Below, piece after piece: positions 25,760 through 35,034 of a stretch of DNA of 64,000 bases. How positions within the stretch are numbered: the first letter of the stretch is position 1; each line of letters opens with the position of its first letter. A program made the position numbers and the translations under genes. The stretch lies in contig MSXO01000017.1 in assembly GCA_002083615.1 (NCBI GenBank), positions 1 through 64,000 of the forward strand, written 5' to 3'. The stretch comes from Proteobacteria bacterium ST_bin11. Its GTDB lineage: Bacteria > Pseudomonadota > Gammaproteobacteria > Methylococcales > Methylomonadaceae. Under the pieces are notes generated by a model. That model worked only from the letters and a program-made list of their open reading frames with translations, had not been told where the DNA came from and searched no databases.

Positions 25760-27452
25760 TTTTTTCTTCCAATAACTGTCTGACTGCCTGCTCGGCCGGT
25801 AGCTTACTGATTACCCGGGTATTATCGCCATCGAGTTTGATAAGAAAGTCTTCGTTCTCGCCAAACACACTAACCCTATCCCGATTATCACCGCGTCGAT
25901 GAATAATATATTTGGGCGGGGTTTTGGCGCTGCCGAGCAATAAGCCGTTCCAATCGGAATAACATTGTTTGCCAGTAAGCAACCCCTGCAGACTGTTGAA
26001 AACATCAATTTGTTGATATTGGTTATTATCCACGCCAGGCGACCGTTCACCATCGGCAATGACCAAGGGCACTTTTGCCGACGCTTTATACTGACCGTAT
26101 AACTCGACTTCGGCTTTCTTTAAAGGCGTCATCGAATGATGATCACCGACAATAATCAACACGCCCTTCTCAAAAAAACCCCGATCTTGTAGTTCCCGAT
26201 AAAATCGACCCAGTTGCTTATCGGTATACATAATCGCCGCTGATTCGGATTTTTCCTTATTCTCTGGATTAATATAAGGATGATGACTACTAACGGTTTT
26301 AATAAACATTAAAAATTTATTACTTTTATGTTTCTCAAATCGGTCCAAAGCTCTTAAATACAGTGCCTCATCCGGCGCGGCCTGAAAATGGAAGCGCTCC
26401 CATTTATCGTATTCGGGCTGGTCGTGGCCTTCGATATAATCAAAACCCACGCTTTTTGCCCAGACACCGGTATTACCAAAGTCCAAATCGGCTGTTGTTA
26501 AAAACTCGGACTCATAACCATATTTTTTTAAAATATTCGGTAGTGAGTCTTTTATATTATAAAAACTATAAAAAGACGTACCGCCGTCGTCGGTATAACT
26601 GGACGGCGGATAGAGCGGTTGCAGGCCGGTCAACAGCGCCACTTCACCGTCTTCGGTGATAAAACCATTTGCGTAAAAACTCTTGAACGCTTGATGTTGG
26701 CTGGCAATTGCATCCAGATTGGGTGTCCAATCGTGAATGCCGGAGAAATACTGACTTTGATAAACAGAAAGCGATTCCACCATCAAAATAATAATATTTT
26801 TGGTTTGCGGCGATTGATTATGGCAGTTCATATTCTCTTGAAAGCGGAACGCATCCACATAAGCCGGACTATACTGAGCCGCCTCCGATAGTATGGTTAA
26901 ATTATAATCGATGACGTTTTTATAGATCCAGGCATGCGCGTACTTTTCGTTGTCGGCAAACCCGGCCGCCAACGGCAGAGCAAGAAGGCAGACAACAGGC
27001 CACTTTTTAGAATACCGTTTTACTGATTGAAATCTTACCCATGAGAAATAAAAAGGTGCAGCCAAGATGAATAATGTAAGCGACAATATACCAATATCGC
27101 TTAAACCGTAAATTTGCTGAATGTATTTATAAGAATAATCGGCATATTTTATTGCGTCGCCCAAAGCCAAATGGGTATTAAAATTAACGATAATGAGGTA
27201 ATCGACTATATAAACCGCGAACAAGAATAATGCCGCCAAGCGTAATAATGCTGCCAGCCAACGCATCATAGTCGGCAGAAACGACAAATACAGTAATAGC
27301 AAAATTCCGAAATAAATCAGGGCATCGTTAAATAAAACCTGAGAAACCCCCAGCAAACGAGTTCCAGTATAATGATAAATAAAATCATCAACATACCAGC
27401 CTTTCAGCAGTAAAGGCGCAGCCAAAATAAGCAATAAAACAGTTTTGCCCAT
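25695..27452 (-). CDS. LtaS/MdoB-like membrane alkaline-phosphatase-superfamily transferase
   Basis: A protein of 585 residues. Membrane helices lie in residues 1-190 and a periplasmic sulfatase-fold domain from about 218, with IILMVESLSVYQSQ (metal-binding Glu), a probable nucleophile threonine in GFITEDGEVALLTG, FIKTVSSHHPY and IIVGDHHSM near the second metal site. Relatives move phosphoglycerol or phosphoethanolamine groups from lipids to envelope polymers; the donor and acceptor here are unknown. The gene is clearly richer in A+T than its neighbours around 26150-27400, a hint of transfer. Its C-terminal coding overlaps the alkB-like gene by 65 bases in antisense. Phosphoethanolamine transferase or phosphoglycerol transferase are both possible. 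Confidence 0.8.
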   Translation of the reverse strand: MGKTVLLLILAAPLLLKGWYVDDFIYHYTGTRLLGVSQVLFNDALIYFGILLLLYLSFLPTMMRWLAALLRLAALFLFAVYIVDYLIIVNFNTHLALGDAIKYADYSYKYIQQIYGLSDIGILSLTLFILAAPFYFSWVRFQSVKRYSKKWPVVCLLALPLAAGFADNEKYAHAWIYKNVIDYNLTILSEAAQYSPAYVDAFRFQENMNCHNQSPQTKNIIILMVESLSVYQSQYFSGIHDWTPNLDAIASQHQAFKSFYANGFITEDGEVALLTGLQPLYPPSSYTDDGGTSFYSFYNIKDSLPNILKKYGYESEFLTTADLDFGNTGVWAKSVGFDYIEGHDQPEYDKWERFHFQAAPDEALYLRALDRFEKHKSNKFLMFIKTVSSHHPYINPENKEKSESAAIMYTDKQLGRFYRELQDRGFFEKGVLIIVGDHHSMTPLKKAEVELYGQYKASAKVPLVIADGERSPGVDNNQYQQIDVFNSLQGLLTGKQCYSDWNGLLLGSAKTPPKYIIHRRGDNRDRVSVFGENEDFLIKLDGDNTRVISKLPAEQAVRQLLEEKINALRIARAKWALTEPAEKSD

Positions 27453-27479
27453 GTTTGATAACAGTTGAAAGGGTTGCGA

Positions 27480-28007
27480 TTAACTGCGCGTCAACTGCAG
27501 GAAATGAAAGATATCCACTTCAATCACACCAAAAGCGACGATCCACAACAGCGCATCGTAAGCATCCAGCCAAGCCGACTGCATCAGCCAAGCCACGACC
27601 ATGCCGATTAAACCCACAAACACAGCGACGGTGATCAACCAAAACAGCTGCCGGTGTTGCGCCACCAAAGACGGCCATCGCACTTCCAATTCTAGCAATA
27701 CGATCAAGGCAAACCAGAGTAAGGAGTTGAGCACATCCAACCATTCGTTATCGCGAATATAGCTGCCGAACACCAAGGCAATCACCACAATCAAACCGTT
27801 CCTAACCGCACGCAAGGTTGTCTGATTAAACCGCGTGGCTTTGAGGGTCTCCAGCTCGAACATCACCAACAATACCACCCAAACCAAGGCATCAACCGCA
27901 CTGGTCATCGTATCTAAGGTGGCATAAATACCGATATTCAAAGTCAACAAGGCCAATATCGCCAATTTGAATTTGGGGTAAGCAAGCAAGAATTGGGCGT
28001 TGGGCAT
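27480..28007 (-). CDS. Membrane protein with three-fold internal repeat
   Basis: A protein of 175 residues, almost entirely membrane helices. The same short pattern recurs three times: DALVWVVLLVMFELE (near 40), LNSLLWFALIVLLELE (near 93) and YDALLWIVAFGVIEVD (near 150), each a helix with L-W at the start and a charged pair at the end. I do not recognise the family. It lies 27 bases upstream of the LtaS-like gene on the same strand, so the two may be co-transcribed. Confidence 0.75.
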   Translation of the reverse strand: MPNAQFLLAYPKFKLAILALLTLNIGIYATLDTMTSAVDALVWVVLLVMFELETLKATRFNQTTLRAVRNGLIVVIALVFGSYIRDNEWLDVLNSLLWFALIVLLELEVRWPSLVAQHRQLFWLITVAVFVGLIGMVVAWLMQSAWLDAYDALLWIVAFGVIEVDIFHFLQLTRS

Positions 28008-28131
28008 AATTGAAAATTGAAGTGAGATGCCTGCTAAAAACCCAAACTATTTGTAAAGGGCTAGCGAAGAGTAGCATTTGAGACCATGAAGACAGCCAAA
28101 TGGCTGGCCGTCGTCACGGTCAGTTTGAGGA

Positions 28132-28527
28132 CTAATTAACGAAACAGGCTTTTTCGGCTTCAGCGTCTGCTTCTTTCAGCTTGGTGCGCAAGTCCTTGGA
28201 CTGTTTGGGATCGCGAAAGGCGGCGCCGGCTTCGCCTGGGGTTTTTTGCATCTGGGTAAACGTTTTGGCTGATTCGAATTCTTCGAAACTCAGCTTTTCG
28301 GCAATTTTGTCGATCTTGCAGCCACAGGCGTATTGGCTGATATACGTCAAGCCGCCGTGTTTGGCGACGCATTCCAATACATATTCGACGCGATCACGGG
28401 TGGGATAATCGTTGACCATTACCGTCGGTTCGCTGGCAGCAGCTTCGGGCTTTGAGTTTTCCTGGGTAGTTGCGCAACCACTTAGCAGCGCGAAAACAGC
28501 GAAAGTGGAAAATAGTGAATTTTTCAT
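28132..28527 (-). CDS. Small lipoprotein of unknown function
   Basis: A protein of 131 residues with a signal peptide ending in the lipobox LSGC (Cys near residue 18), then a soluble domain with three more cysteines (VLECVAKHG, YACGCKID and the terminal CFVN). The cysteine pattern suggests disulfides in the periplasm. I do not recognise the family. It is followed and preceded on the same strand by other envelope genes, with about 27 bases to the DUF302 gene upstream. Confidence 0.75.
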   Translation of the reverse strand: MKNSLFSTFAVFALLSGCATTQENSKPEAAASEPTVMVNDYPTRDRVEYVLECVAKHGGLTYISQYACGCKIDKIAEKLSFEEFESAKTFTQMQKTPGEAGAAFRDPKQSKDLRTKLKEADAEAEKACFVN

Positions 28528-28554
28528 GATGCTCGGTTGTTATCGTTATAGGAT

Positions 28555-29013
28555 TTATTGTTCGGCGGCGAAGTCGACAATCTGTTGCAACTGCGGGTTC
28601 ATTTCCTTGGCGAATTTATTCAAGGCCGGATTGCCGGTATCTTCAGGCAGTAGATGCGTTCTGACGATGGTTTTACCTTCGAATTGGTAGGTCACCACAT
28701 TACATGGCATATACGCTATGGCGTGCGGGGTGATGTCCAACACAAGCTTGGCCTGCGTGAGGTTACAGAACTGTACGGTATCGTATTCTGGAAAATTCGT
28801 AGCACCTCTATCACGGATTACCTTCCCCACCCGGCTATGGCCGGTGATGCGAAAGTTATGTTCGGCAATCGCCACCTCCAGTTCCGCTAAGACTTCGTCG
28901 TAAGGTTTTGTGGTTTCCACCTGGTAATACGTGACTTCTTCGGTATGCAGAGACTGCGCGGCACAACTTGCAATCAACGGCAGGCTTGCGAAAATGACCA
29001 GACTTTTTAACAT
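28555..29013 (-). CDS. DUF302-domain lipoprotein
   Basis: A protein of 152 residues. The lipobox is IASC near residue 17. The rest matches the DUF302 fold: YDEVLAELEVAIAEHNFRITGH, then LVLDITPHAIAYMPCNVVTYQ and TGNPALNKFAKEMNPQLQQIV. DUF302 proteins are small periplasmic proteins with a histidine/cysteine pocket, function unsettled. It is divergent from mobA with 17 bases between their starts. Confidence 0.85.
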   Translation of the reverse strand: MLKSLVIFASLPLIASCAAQSLHTEEVTYYQVETTKPYDEVLAELEVAIAEHNFRITGHSRVGKVIRDRGATNFPEYDTVQFCNLTQAKLVLDITPHAIAYMPCNVVTYQFEGKTIVRTHLLPEDTGNPALNKFAKEMNPQLQQIVDFAAEQ

Positions 29014-29030
29014 CGAGAAAGCTTACCATC

Positions 29031-29636
29031 ATGAGCGGGCAAAACAAAGTAAGCGGCGTAGTGCTGGCTGGCGGCAAGGCACGGCGCATGCAAGAGCAAG
29101 ACAAGGGCTTGATCCTATGCAATAACCGGCCCTTGGTCAGTTACGCGTTGGCGGCCATGAAGCCACTGGTCGACGAGCTGTTGATCAGCGCCAATCGCAA
29201 TCAAGACCGCTACGGGCAATGGGCGTACCCGGTCATCAGCGATGCCGAACAGACCTTCGACGGCCCGCTGGCCGGTATTTTAGCCGCGATGCATGCCGCA
29301 AAACATTCTGTATTACTGATAGCACCGTGCGACTCCCCATTAATTGACACCGTCCATTTACAACGTTTGCTAGAGGCCTTAGTAACACAGGAAGCGGACA
29401 TCGCCGTGGCCTTTGACGGCGAGCGCTTACATCCGGTATTTGCCGCGCTTCGAACCGAGCTACAAACTGATTTGCAGGCTTATCTGCTTAGGGGCGAACG
29501 CAAGTTACAGCAGTGGTTTCAGCGACATCTGACAATCCAAGTCGACTTCAGCGACACGCCGCACATCTTCGTCAACATCAATACGCCAGCTGAATTGTTA
29601 GCGGTGGAGCAATCTTTAGCAGGACGCTTGACTTGA
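29031..29636 (+). CDS. mobA: Molybdenum cofactor guanylyltransferase MobA
   Basis: A protein of 201 residues. It attaches GMP to molybdopterin to form the bis-MGD cofactor of enzymes such as formate dehydrogenase and nitrate reductase. The nucleotidyltransferase motif is VVLAGGKARRMQEQDKG, with Gln where the family usually has Gly before the DKG. FDGPLAGILAAM and IAPCDSPLID (metal-binding Asp) follow. It has no moa or moe neighbour here and is divergent from a lipoprotein gene. Confidence 0.92.
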   Translation: MSGQNKVSGVVLAGGKARRMQEQDKGLILCNNRPLVSYALAAMKPLVDELLISANRNQDRYGQWAYPVISDAEQTFDGPLAGILAAMHAAKHSVLLIAPCDSPLIDTVHLQRLLEALVTQEADIAVAFDGERLHPVFAALRTELQTDLQAYLLRGERKLQQWFQRHLTIQVDFSDTPHIFVNINTPAELLAVEQSLAGRLT

Positions 29637-29656
29637 TCGCCGGAAGATTTCCCCGC

Positions 29657-32600
29657 TCAGTGCACCGCTTTTTCACTGCTGACAATCAACAAAGCCTCTC
29701 CAGATCGGTTGCCTAACACAGTGGCATGCATGCGCACCGGGATAATTTTTTTGTCCTTGGTGACGCGTTTGGTCTTGATACTTTTCACCCCGCCACCGGC
29801 AATTAGTTCTTGAATAAGTTGTTGCGTAATGGCGCGCTCGTCGTCGGATACAATCTCCGCAAACGCCATACTGGCCGCATCCAGACTATCCCAACCATAC
29901 AGGGTTTCAGCGCCCTTGTTCCAAGCCGTAATTTTGCCCGACACCTCAAACAAGATGATCGCTTCATCGGTGTCCATGACTATCGTCGCCAGCTTTTGCA
30001 AACAGTTCAAACACTCCTGCTTCTCAACTTGATGTTGATGAACGTAGTCGCGCTCGGTTAAAGCGATTAACTCCCGGTTGGAATTTTCGGCCTGGAAAAC
30101 ACAGGCGGATGCGGAGACATGCACCACTTTGCCGGATTTGGTCAGGCGCTTGGCTTGAAAGGACGGCAAGGTGTTACCGAGCTTTAAGTTGTTCAAACCT
30201 TGTTTGGCAAAATACTTTTCTTCGTCCGGGATCAGATTATAAAAATTCATCCCCAGCGCGTCCTGCGCCGACCAACCATAGAGTTTTTCAGCGGCATGAT
30301 TCCAGGTAACAATGTTACCGTCAGGTTCAAGCAACGTAATAGCATCGTTGGAGAACTGCACAAACTTGGCCAACCTGAGCGTTTCTTGTTCCTCGCGCTT
30401 ATGCAACTCCAACTGCGCATTTTTCAGCTGATTGATGTCCACAAACGTCAGAATCACGCCGGCGTTGACTTTGGCTGAGACCACGTAAGGTATAACGCGC
30501 AACAAATACCAGGTGCCGTTTTCGAGCTGGATTTCCTGATCGAAACAGTTATGTCGATCGTTGACGCTTTTTACCACTGAAATAACGTCGATATTTTTTA
30601 TGGTGTGGGTTAAATGATAAAACGGTCGACCAAGATCGGTTTCCAAAATATGGAATATCGACTGTAGTTTGGGGGTGAACCGCCTGATATCCAGATTCTC
30701 GTCTAAAAACAGGGTAGCGATATTGGTGCTGTTAAATAAATTGTCTAAGTCGTTATTCAATAAAGTTAGCTCGACTATCTTGCCCTGATGTTCGGCATTG
30801 ACCGTGTAAAGCTCTTCGTTAACCGATTGCAATTCCTCGTTGGTGCTCTGCAATTCCTCGTTACTCGCCAACAATTCTTCGTTGGTGGCCTGCAACTCCT
30901 CGTTCGAGGTTTCCAACTCTTCCACCGTGGCTTGCAGATTCTCACGAGTAAACTGTAGCTCTTGTTCCAGATCGATGATCCGCTGTTTGGCGTCTAAATT
31001 GACGTCATACACCAAGGTCTCGGCCTCGCTGAAGCAGGAAGGATCAACGGTCTCGGTGATCATAGCCGCCACCAATATTTCTTGGCCTTTCTTACCGGGC
31101 AGGGGTTTAAACTGCAGTCGGAATGTTCGCAGGCTATCCTGCTCTCTAACCCGGATGTTGGACAATACAATTTCGTTATTGGCTTTTAAGGCTTTTTGAA
31201 TACCTGTGGAAATAGGGATCGATAAATCTTTTTTAACAATTTTACTGACATTACTCACCAGCTTACCGCTGGGATAACTCAAATAATCCTTGGAATCGCC
31301 AAAAATATGGGATATTTCCATATTCTCATTGATTATCATCGTAAACGGTAATACATCATTGGATATTGCTCTGATAAACCGATCCAATACTCTCTCCTCC
31401 TGACCACTAAGAATATTCGATGGCCGGATGGAGGTCGGATAAGGCGTATAACTCATCAAAGCCCCGGGGGATGCCGTAAAACCTAGGGACTTATACTTGC
31501 CTTTAGAGCGATATAATTTCGATTTAGCACTGGCGACATCAAAAAACTCACCCATATCGCCTATAGTTTCGCTGGTACCCAACACCAACAAACCTTCTTT
31601 CACTAAAGAAAAATTAAATAATTCCAATATTTTCTTTTGCAACACTGGCTGCAAGTAAATCAACACGTTTCGACAGCTAAGTATATGGATATTGGTGAAC
31701 GGCGGATCCTTAATCAAATTATGTTGAGCGAATACCACCATTTCCCGAATTTTTTGACTGACTTGAAAGTAATCTTCACGGCGAATGAAATATTTTGAAA
31801 GCAGCTTGGGTGGTATATCCGCGATAATACTTTCCGGATATTTACCGTTACTGGCCTTCTCGATTGCCATCAGATCAACATCGGTCGCAAAAATCTTCAC
31901 CCGGAAATAATGACCTGAATACTCTCTATATTCTGATAACAACATGGCCAGAGAATAGGCTTCCTCACCGGTCGAACACGCAGTCACCCAAACGCGCAGT
32001 TCGTCGTCTTGTAATAACTTAACCACTTTTTTTAACCAATGTTCGCGAATATCATCAAACACATGCTCGTCGCGGAAAAAACTGGTTACCCCTATCAGCA
32101 ATTCTTGAAACAGAATCAAAACTTCGTGAGGATTTGTTTGCAATAAGTTTAAATACTCAGATATATCTTTTAAATGGTTAATCGATATGCGCCGTTCAAT
32201 CCGCCTAATAACGGTATTGGGTTTATAAAAGGTAAAATCGATTTTGCACTTTTCCCGAAGAATCGAAAAAATTCGATTGATATCGCTATCGTCGGTAGCG
32301 ACGATATTTTTTTCCTGCAAGGTGGCGTAGGGATGCTTAACGAAGGCCAACAGTTGATCTGGCATCCTCTCTGGGGGCAAACTAAAGTCCGCCAAACCCG
32401 TCGCAAAAGCATTTTTGGGCATACCATCGAATTTGGCGGAGTTTTCGTCCTGCACCATCACCATGCCGCCAAATTCCTTGATCGAGCGAATGCCGCGCGT
32501 GCCGTCACTCCCGGTGCCCGACAAAATAATCCCGACGGCCAGTTCTTTAGCATCCTCGCTTAATGAGCGCAAAAATATATCGATCGGCAAATTGATGCCT

Positions 32601-32920
32601 TTGCTGGGATCTTGCTCGGCCAGCAAAAGTTGATTGTGAAAAACGGTGACGTTTTTTCGGGGCGGGATCAAATAGACAGTGTCTCGTTCGATTTTCATGC
32701 CGTCCTCAATACGCTTTACCGGCATGGGAGTGTGCTTAGACAACAACTCCGCCATCAAACTTTTATATTGCGGTGACAAATGCTGTATCACTACAAACGA
32801 CAAGCCGCTATTGGCAGGCATATTCTTAAAAAATGCCTCAATCGCTTCCAAGCCTCCGGCAGACGCACCTATCCCTACAACGTACTGCGGAGGCACTTTT
32901 ACAGTTTTTTCATTATCCAT
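29657..32920 (-). CDS. CheB-CheR-PAS fusion protein
   Basis: A protein of 1087 residues. In order: a CheB methylesterase domain (1-190; Ser20 in GIGASAGG, His47 in VIQHLSP, Asp in GTGSDGTRGI) with no receiver domain; a CheR methyltransferase domain (about 215-480; VWVTACSTGEEAYSLAM for SAM binding); a linker; a coiled coil (about 650-735) built on a seven-residue repeat of the type NEELQ-x-x; and three PAS domains (about 740-1085). There is no kinase domain. Such fusions probably reset a chemoreceptor-like or other methyl-accepting system in response to PAS signals. No receptor or cheA gene is nearby. The adjacent 194-residue PAS protein shares its coiled-coil style. Confidence 0.92.
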   Translation of the reverse strand: MDNEKTVKVPPQYVVGIGASAGGLEAIEAFFKNMPANSGLSFVVIQHLSPQYKSLMAELLSKHTPMPVKRIEDGMKIERDTVYLIPPRKNVTVFHNQLLLAEQDPSKGINLPIDIFLRSLSEDAKELAVGIILSGTGSDGTRGIRSIKEFGGMVMVQDENSAKFDGMPKNAFATGLADFSLPPERMPDQLLAFVKHPYATLQEKNIVATDDSDINRIFSILREKCKIDFTFYKPNTVIRRIERRISINHLKDISEYLNLLQTNPHEVLILFQELLIGVTSFFRDEHVFDDIREHWLKKVVKLLQDDELRVWVTACSTGEEAYSLAMLLSEYREYSGHYFRVKIFATDVDLMAIEKASNGKYPESIIADIPPKLLSKYFIRREDYFQVSQKIREMVVFAQHNLIKDPPFTNIHILSCRNVLIYLQPVLQKKILELFNFSLVKEGLLVLGTSETIGDMGEFFDVASAKSKLYRSKGKYKSLGFTASPGALMSYTPYPTSIRPSNILSGQEERVLDRFIRAISNDVLPFTMIINENMEISHIFGDSKDYLSYPSGKLVSNVSKIVKKDLSIPISTGIQKALKANNEIVLSNIRVREQDSLRTFRLQFKPLPGKKGQEILVAAMITETVDPSCFSEAETLVYDVNLDAKQRIIDLEQELQFTRENLQATVEELETSNEELQATNEELLASNEELQSTNEELQSVNEELYTVNAEHQGKIVELTLLNNDLDNLFNSTNIATLFLDENLDIRRFTPKLQSIFHILETDLGRPFYHLTHTIKNIDVISVVKSVNDRHNCFDQEIQLENGTWYLLRVIPYVVSAKVNAGVILTFVDINQLKNAQLELHKREEQETLRLAKFVQFSNDAITLLEPDGNIVTWNHAAEKLYGWSAQDALGMNFYNLIPDEEKYFAKQGLNNLKLGNTLPSFQAKRLTKSGKVVHVSASACVFQAENSNRELIALTERDYVHQHQVEKQECLNCLQKLATIVMDTDEAIILFEVSGKITAWNKGAETLYGWDSLDAASMAFAEIVSDDERAITQQLIQELIAGGGVKSIKTKRVTKDKKIIPVRMHATVLGNRSGEALLIVSSEKAVH

Positions 32921-33000
32921 AAAACCATGTTATTTAATATCAATCGTTTAAATTAAAAAAGCCTTTGGACAACTTTAAATACAATGCCGAAATAGATTGA

Positions 33001-33585
33001 TCAAGGTTTGTTCGCGCCTGTTATCACATCGCTAATATTGGTGACTGTGACGATCAATTTGCGCGACTTCAAATCAAATGACTCACTGGCCGTATCATTA
33101 CCATCATCCGCGTTACCTTTAACAAACGCCGGAAAAGGTATGTTTTTATCCCCTTGTAAACGCAACTGTAAACTTTTGTTGGCCGGAGCTTTGAAAAAAG
33201 CGTCAAAACGGTGGATAAATATATTCTTGTCTTCTTCGAAAATAACTTTTGAAAAATGCGTTTTCTGCAATTTACTAGCTTTATAGCCCAACATGTCCGC
33301 AAACGTATGATTTGCTTGTTCTATAAAACCTTGATAGTCCAAAGTTAAAATACCAATGGGCACGCAGTGATAAGTAAAATTTAACTTATTATTTAGTCTT
33401 GATAATTCAAGTTGCGCTTTTTGCAGCTCTTCATTCTGCATTTGCAACTCAATTTGGTAAACTTGTAAATCGTAAAATAAACGCTGAATTTCGTCTGGTG
33501 TTATACTACTGATTTCTTGAGGCGTAAAATCTATGATTTTCTCCGCCATTTCTTTTAATTTAGCAGCATGAGAATCTAATGTCAT
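33001..33585 (-). CDS. PAS-domain protein
   Basis: A protein of 194 residues. An N-terminal helical/coiled-coil segment with LFYDLQVYQIELQMQNEELQKAQ (about 35-65) leads into a PAS domain (about 75-190: PIGILTLDYQGFIEQANHTFADMLGY). This N-terminal segment plus PAS is the head found on many CheB-CheR-linked sensor proteins; here no output domain follows. It is upstream of the CheB-CheR gene on the same strand, 80 bases away, so it may be its sensor partner. Confidence 0.85.
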   Translation of the reverse strand: MTLDSHAAKLKEMAEKIIDFTPQEISSITPDEIQRLFYDLQVYQIELQMQNEELQKAQLELSRLNNKLNFTYHCVPIGILTLDYQGFIEQANHTFADMLGYKASKLQKTHFSKVIFEEDKNIFIHRFDAFFKAPANKSLQLRLQGDKNIPFPAFVKGNADDGNDTASESFDLKSRKLIVTVTNISDVITGANKP

Positions 33586-34044
33586 AATGGCACTTCCTTA
33601 TTTATCTATAATAATTTTTGAACAAACTCGCGAGAAAACCCTAATCCCCACGATTTTTACTCCCTATCGATTCGTCCACTTAACTTCTACCGTCTTCGGA
33701 TTTTACCGATACCTTGCTGACAATTTACTCGCTTGAAACATACTGAGTTAGCTCCAAGTAACTGGGACACCCAGTGGGTCGAGATTGTAATACAGTTTAT
33801 ATGCTTGAACACTTGATACTTGGTTTTCAAGGGCAGATAACCCTGCTTTTTATCTGGATAACTTATTTCAAACAGCCGAATAGGCCTCTTAGCCCACACT
33901 CCCGAAACAATCATGTCGGAGTTTTTCGCGAATAATCTGCGGTGGCAAATAGTGAAAATTTGCAGCGCGATGCTATGACAACTAAAGGTTGTGTTATTTC
34001 CGCCGCATTATGCTAACGTGAAATTTTTTTTGCTTGGAACCACA
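33586..34044. other. Gene-free interval between divergent genes
   Basis: About 460 bases hold the promoters for the PAS gene (minus) and the 330-residue protein gene (plus). I see small inverted repeats, ACTGGG/CCCAGT near 33765 and ACAAC/GTTGT at 33978-33992, but no convincing promoter, RNA gene or coding frame. Confidence 0.5.
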
Positions 34045-34983
34045 ATGAAACGATCCACTCTCGCTATCGTTCTGACAGTATGTACGCCGGTTATTTTTAT
34101 CCAGCCAGCCTTGGCAATCACAACACCAGCAGAGCAGGACAAATTGCGCATCCATACCAGTCTGCCCAGAAGAACCACCGATGCTCTGTTTTCTTACACA
34201 GCGGAATGGCGTATCGATGACGGGGAGTTGTACCGCTCTACAGGCTTGAGTTTTCTAAATGCGCATAAATTTGATGAGGCAACGCCGCCTCACGCGGTCA
34301 CAAAAAAATTGCTAACGTCAATGAAGGACGGCATGATCCAACTCGACCCGAATTGGCGCGGTATCACTATTACTCAGCCTCCGGAGCAAGCGGAATTGAT
34401 CATCGCCAACAAAAGCGGTTATTCGTTAACGACTGTAACGGTCAGAGACTATAGCAACCAAGGCTTGCGTTTCGATCTTGCCGATAAGCACTTTAACGCC
34501 GACGGCGTGCAAGTAGCACTTGATTTGGTGTTCAGTGCGGATGTTGAATATTTGGACGGCTTTACCTCGAAGAAAGCCCTAACCGCCTCGCAAGGCGAAA
34601 TCGAGATTAAGATAGATGACCAAAAACCGATTCATATTAAAACCGACGGCAAAACCACTCGCGAACTAGAGCAAGAAATAGCCAAGCAATTAAGTATTGC
34701 TCAACTTGCTGAAACCCCGCTCTACCCAGGCATGGTGAGCAACGATACTCGCAACAACAAGCCATTTGATGGCAGCGAATTACAATTCTTAAATCTTGCC
34801 GCCAAGTCGATTGTCATTGACATCACCGACCCGGCCTTAGGCGTACTCGCGAAATTTAAGTTTAAGGACGAGAATCATTCGGTCAAAGTCGTTGAACCGC
34901 GTTTCATGCTGGGTGCATTGGCTTTGACAGTGCTTTTGGCCATTGTGTATTTTCGGCGCAAAAACCAGCAGAAATCGAAATAA
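34045..34983 (+). CDS. Exported, C-terminally anchored protein of unknown function
   Basis: A protein of 312 residues from the ATG at 34045, chosen because GGAA lies at good spacing and the next residues (MKRSTLAIVLTVCTPVIFIQPALA) form a clean signal peptide; the frame is open 18 codons upstream. A periplasmic domain of about 260 residues precedes a C-terminal membrane helix (MLGALALTVLLAIVYF) and a basic end RRKNQQKSK, so the bulk is periplasmic and anchored by its C-terminus. I do not recognise the family. Confidence 0.75.
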   Translation: MKRSTLAIVLTVCTPVIFIQPALAITTPAEQDKLRIHTSLPRRTTDALFSYTAEWRIDDGELYRSTGLSFLNAHKFDEATPPHAVTKKLLTSMKDGMIQLDPNWRGITITQPPEQAELIIANKSGYSLTTVTVRDYSNQGLRFDLADKHFNADGVQVALDLVFSADVEYLDGFTSKKALTASQGEIEIKIDDQKPIHIKTDGKTTRELEQEIAKQLSIAQLAETPLYPGMVSNDTRNNKPFDGSELQFLNLAAKSIVIDITDPALGVLAKFKFKDENHSVKVVEPRFMLGALALTVLLAIVYFRRKNQQKSK

Positions 34984-34996
34984 CGATATTGATACC

Positions 34997-35026
34997 CGGG
35001 TGGTTGCTAGCACACGCCGCCACCCG
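34997..35026. terminator. Hairpin between convergent genes
   Basis: CGGGTGG (34997-35003) and CCACCCG (35020-35026) flank a 16-base loop between the stops of the 312-residue gene and the nlpE-like gene. No T-run follows, so a bidirectional terminator is only a weak suggestion. Confidence 0.35.
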
Positions 35027-35034
35027 AAGATTAA

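Noticed and set aside
33687..33914. Open frame of 75 residues on the minus strand
   Set aside because: No ribosome-binding site and no protein-like composition; it lies in the promoter interval between divergent genes.
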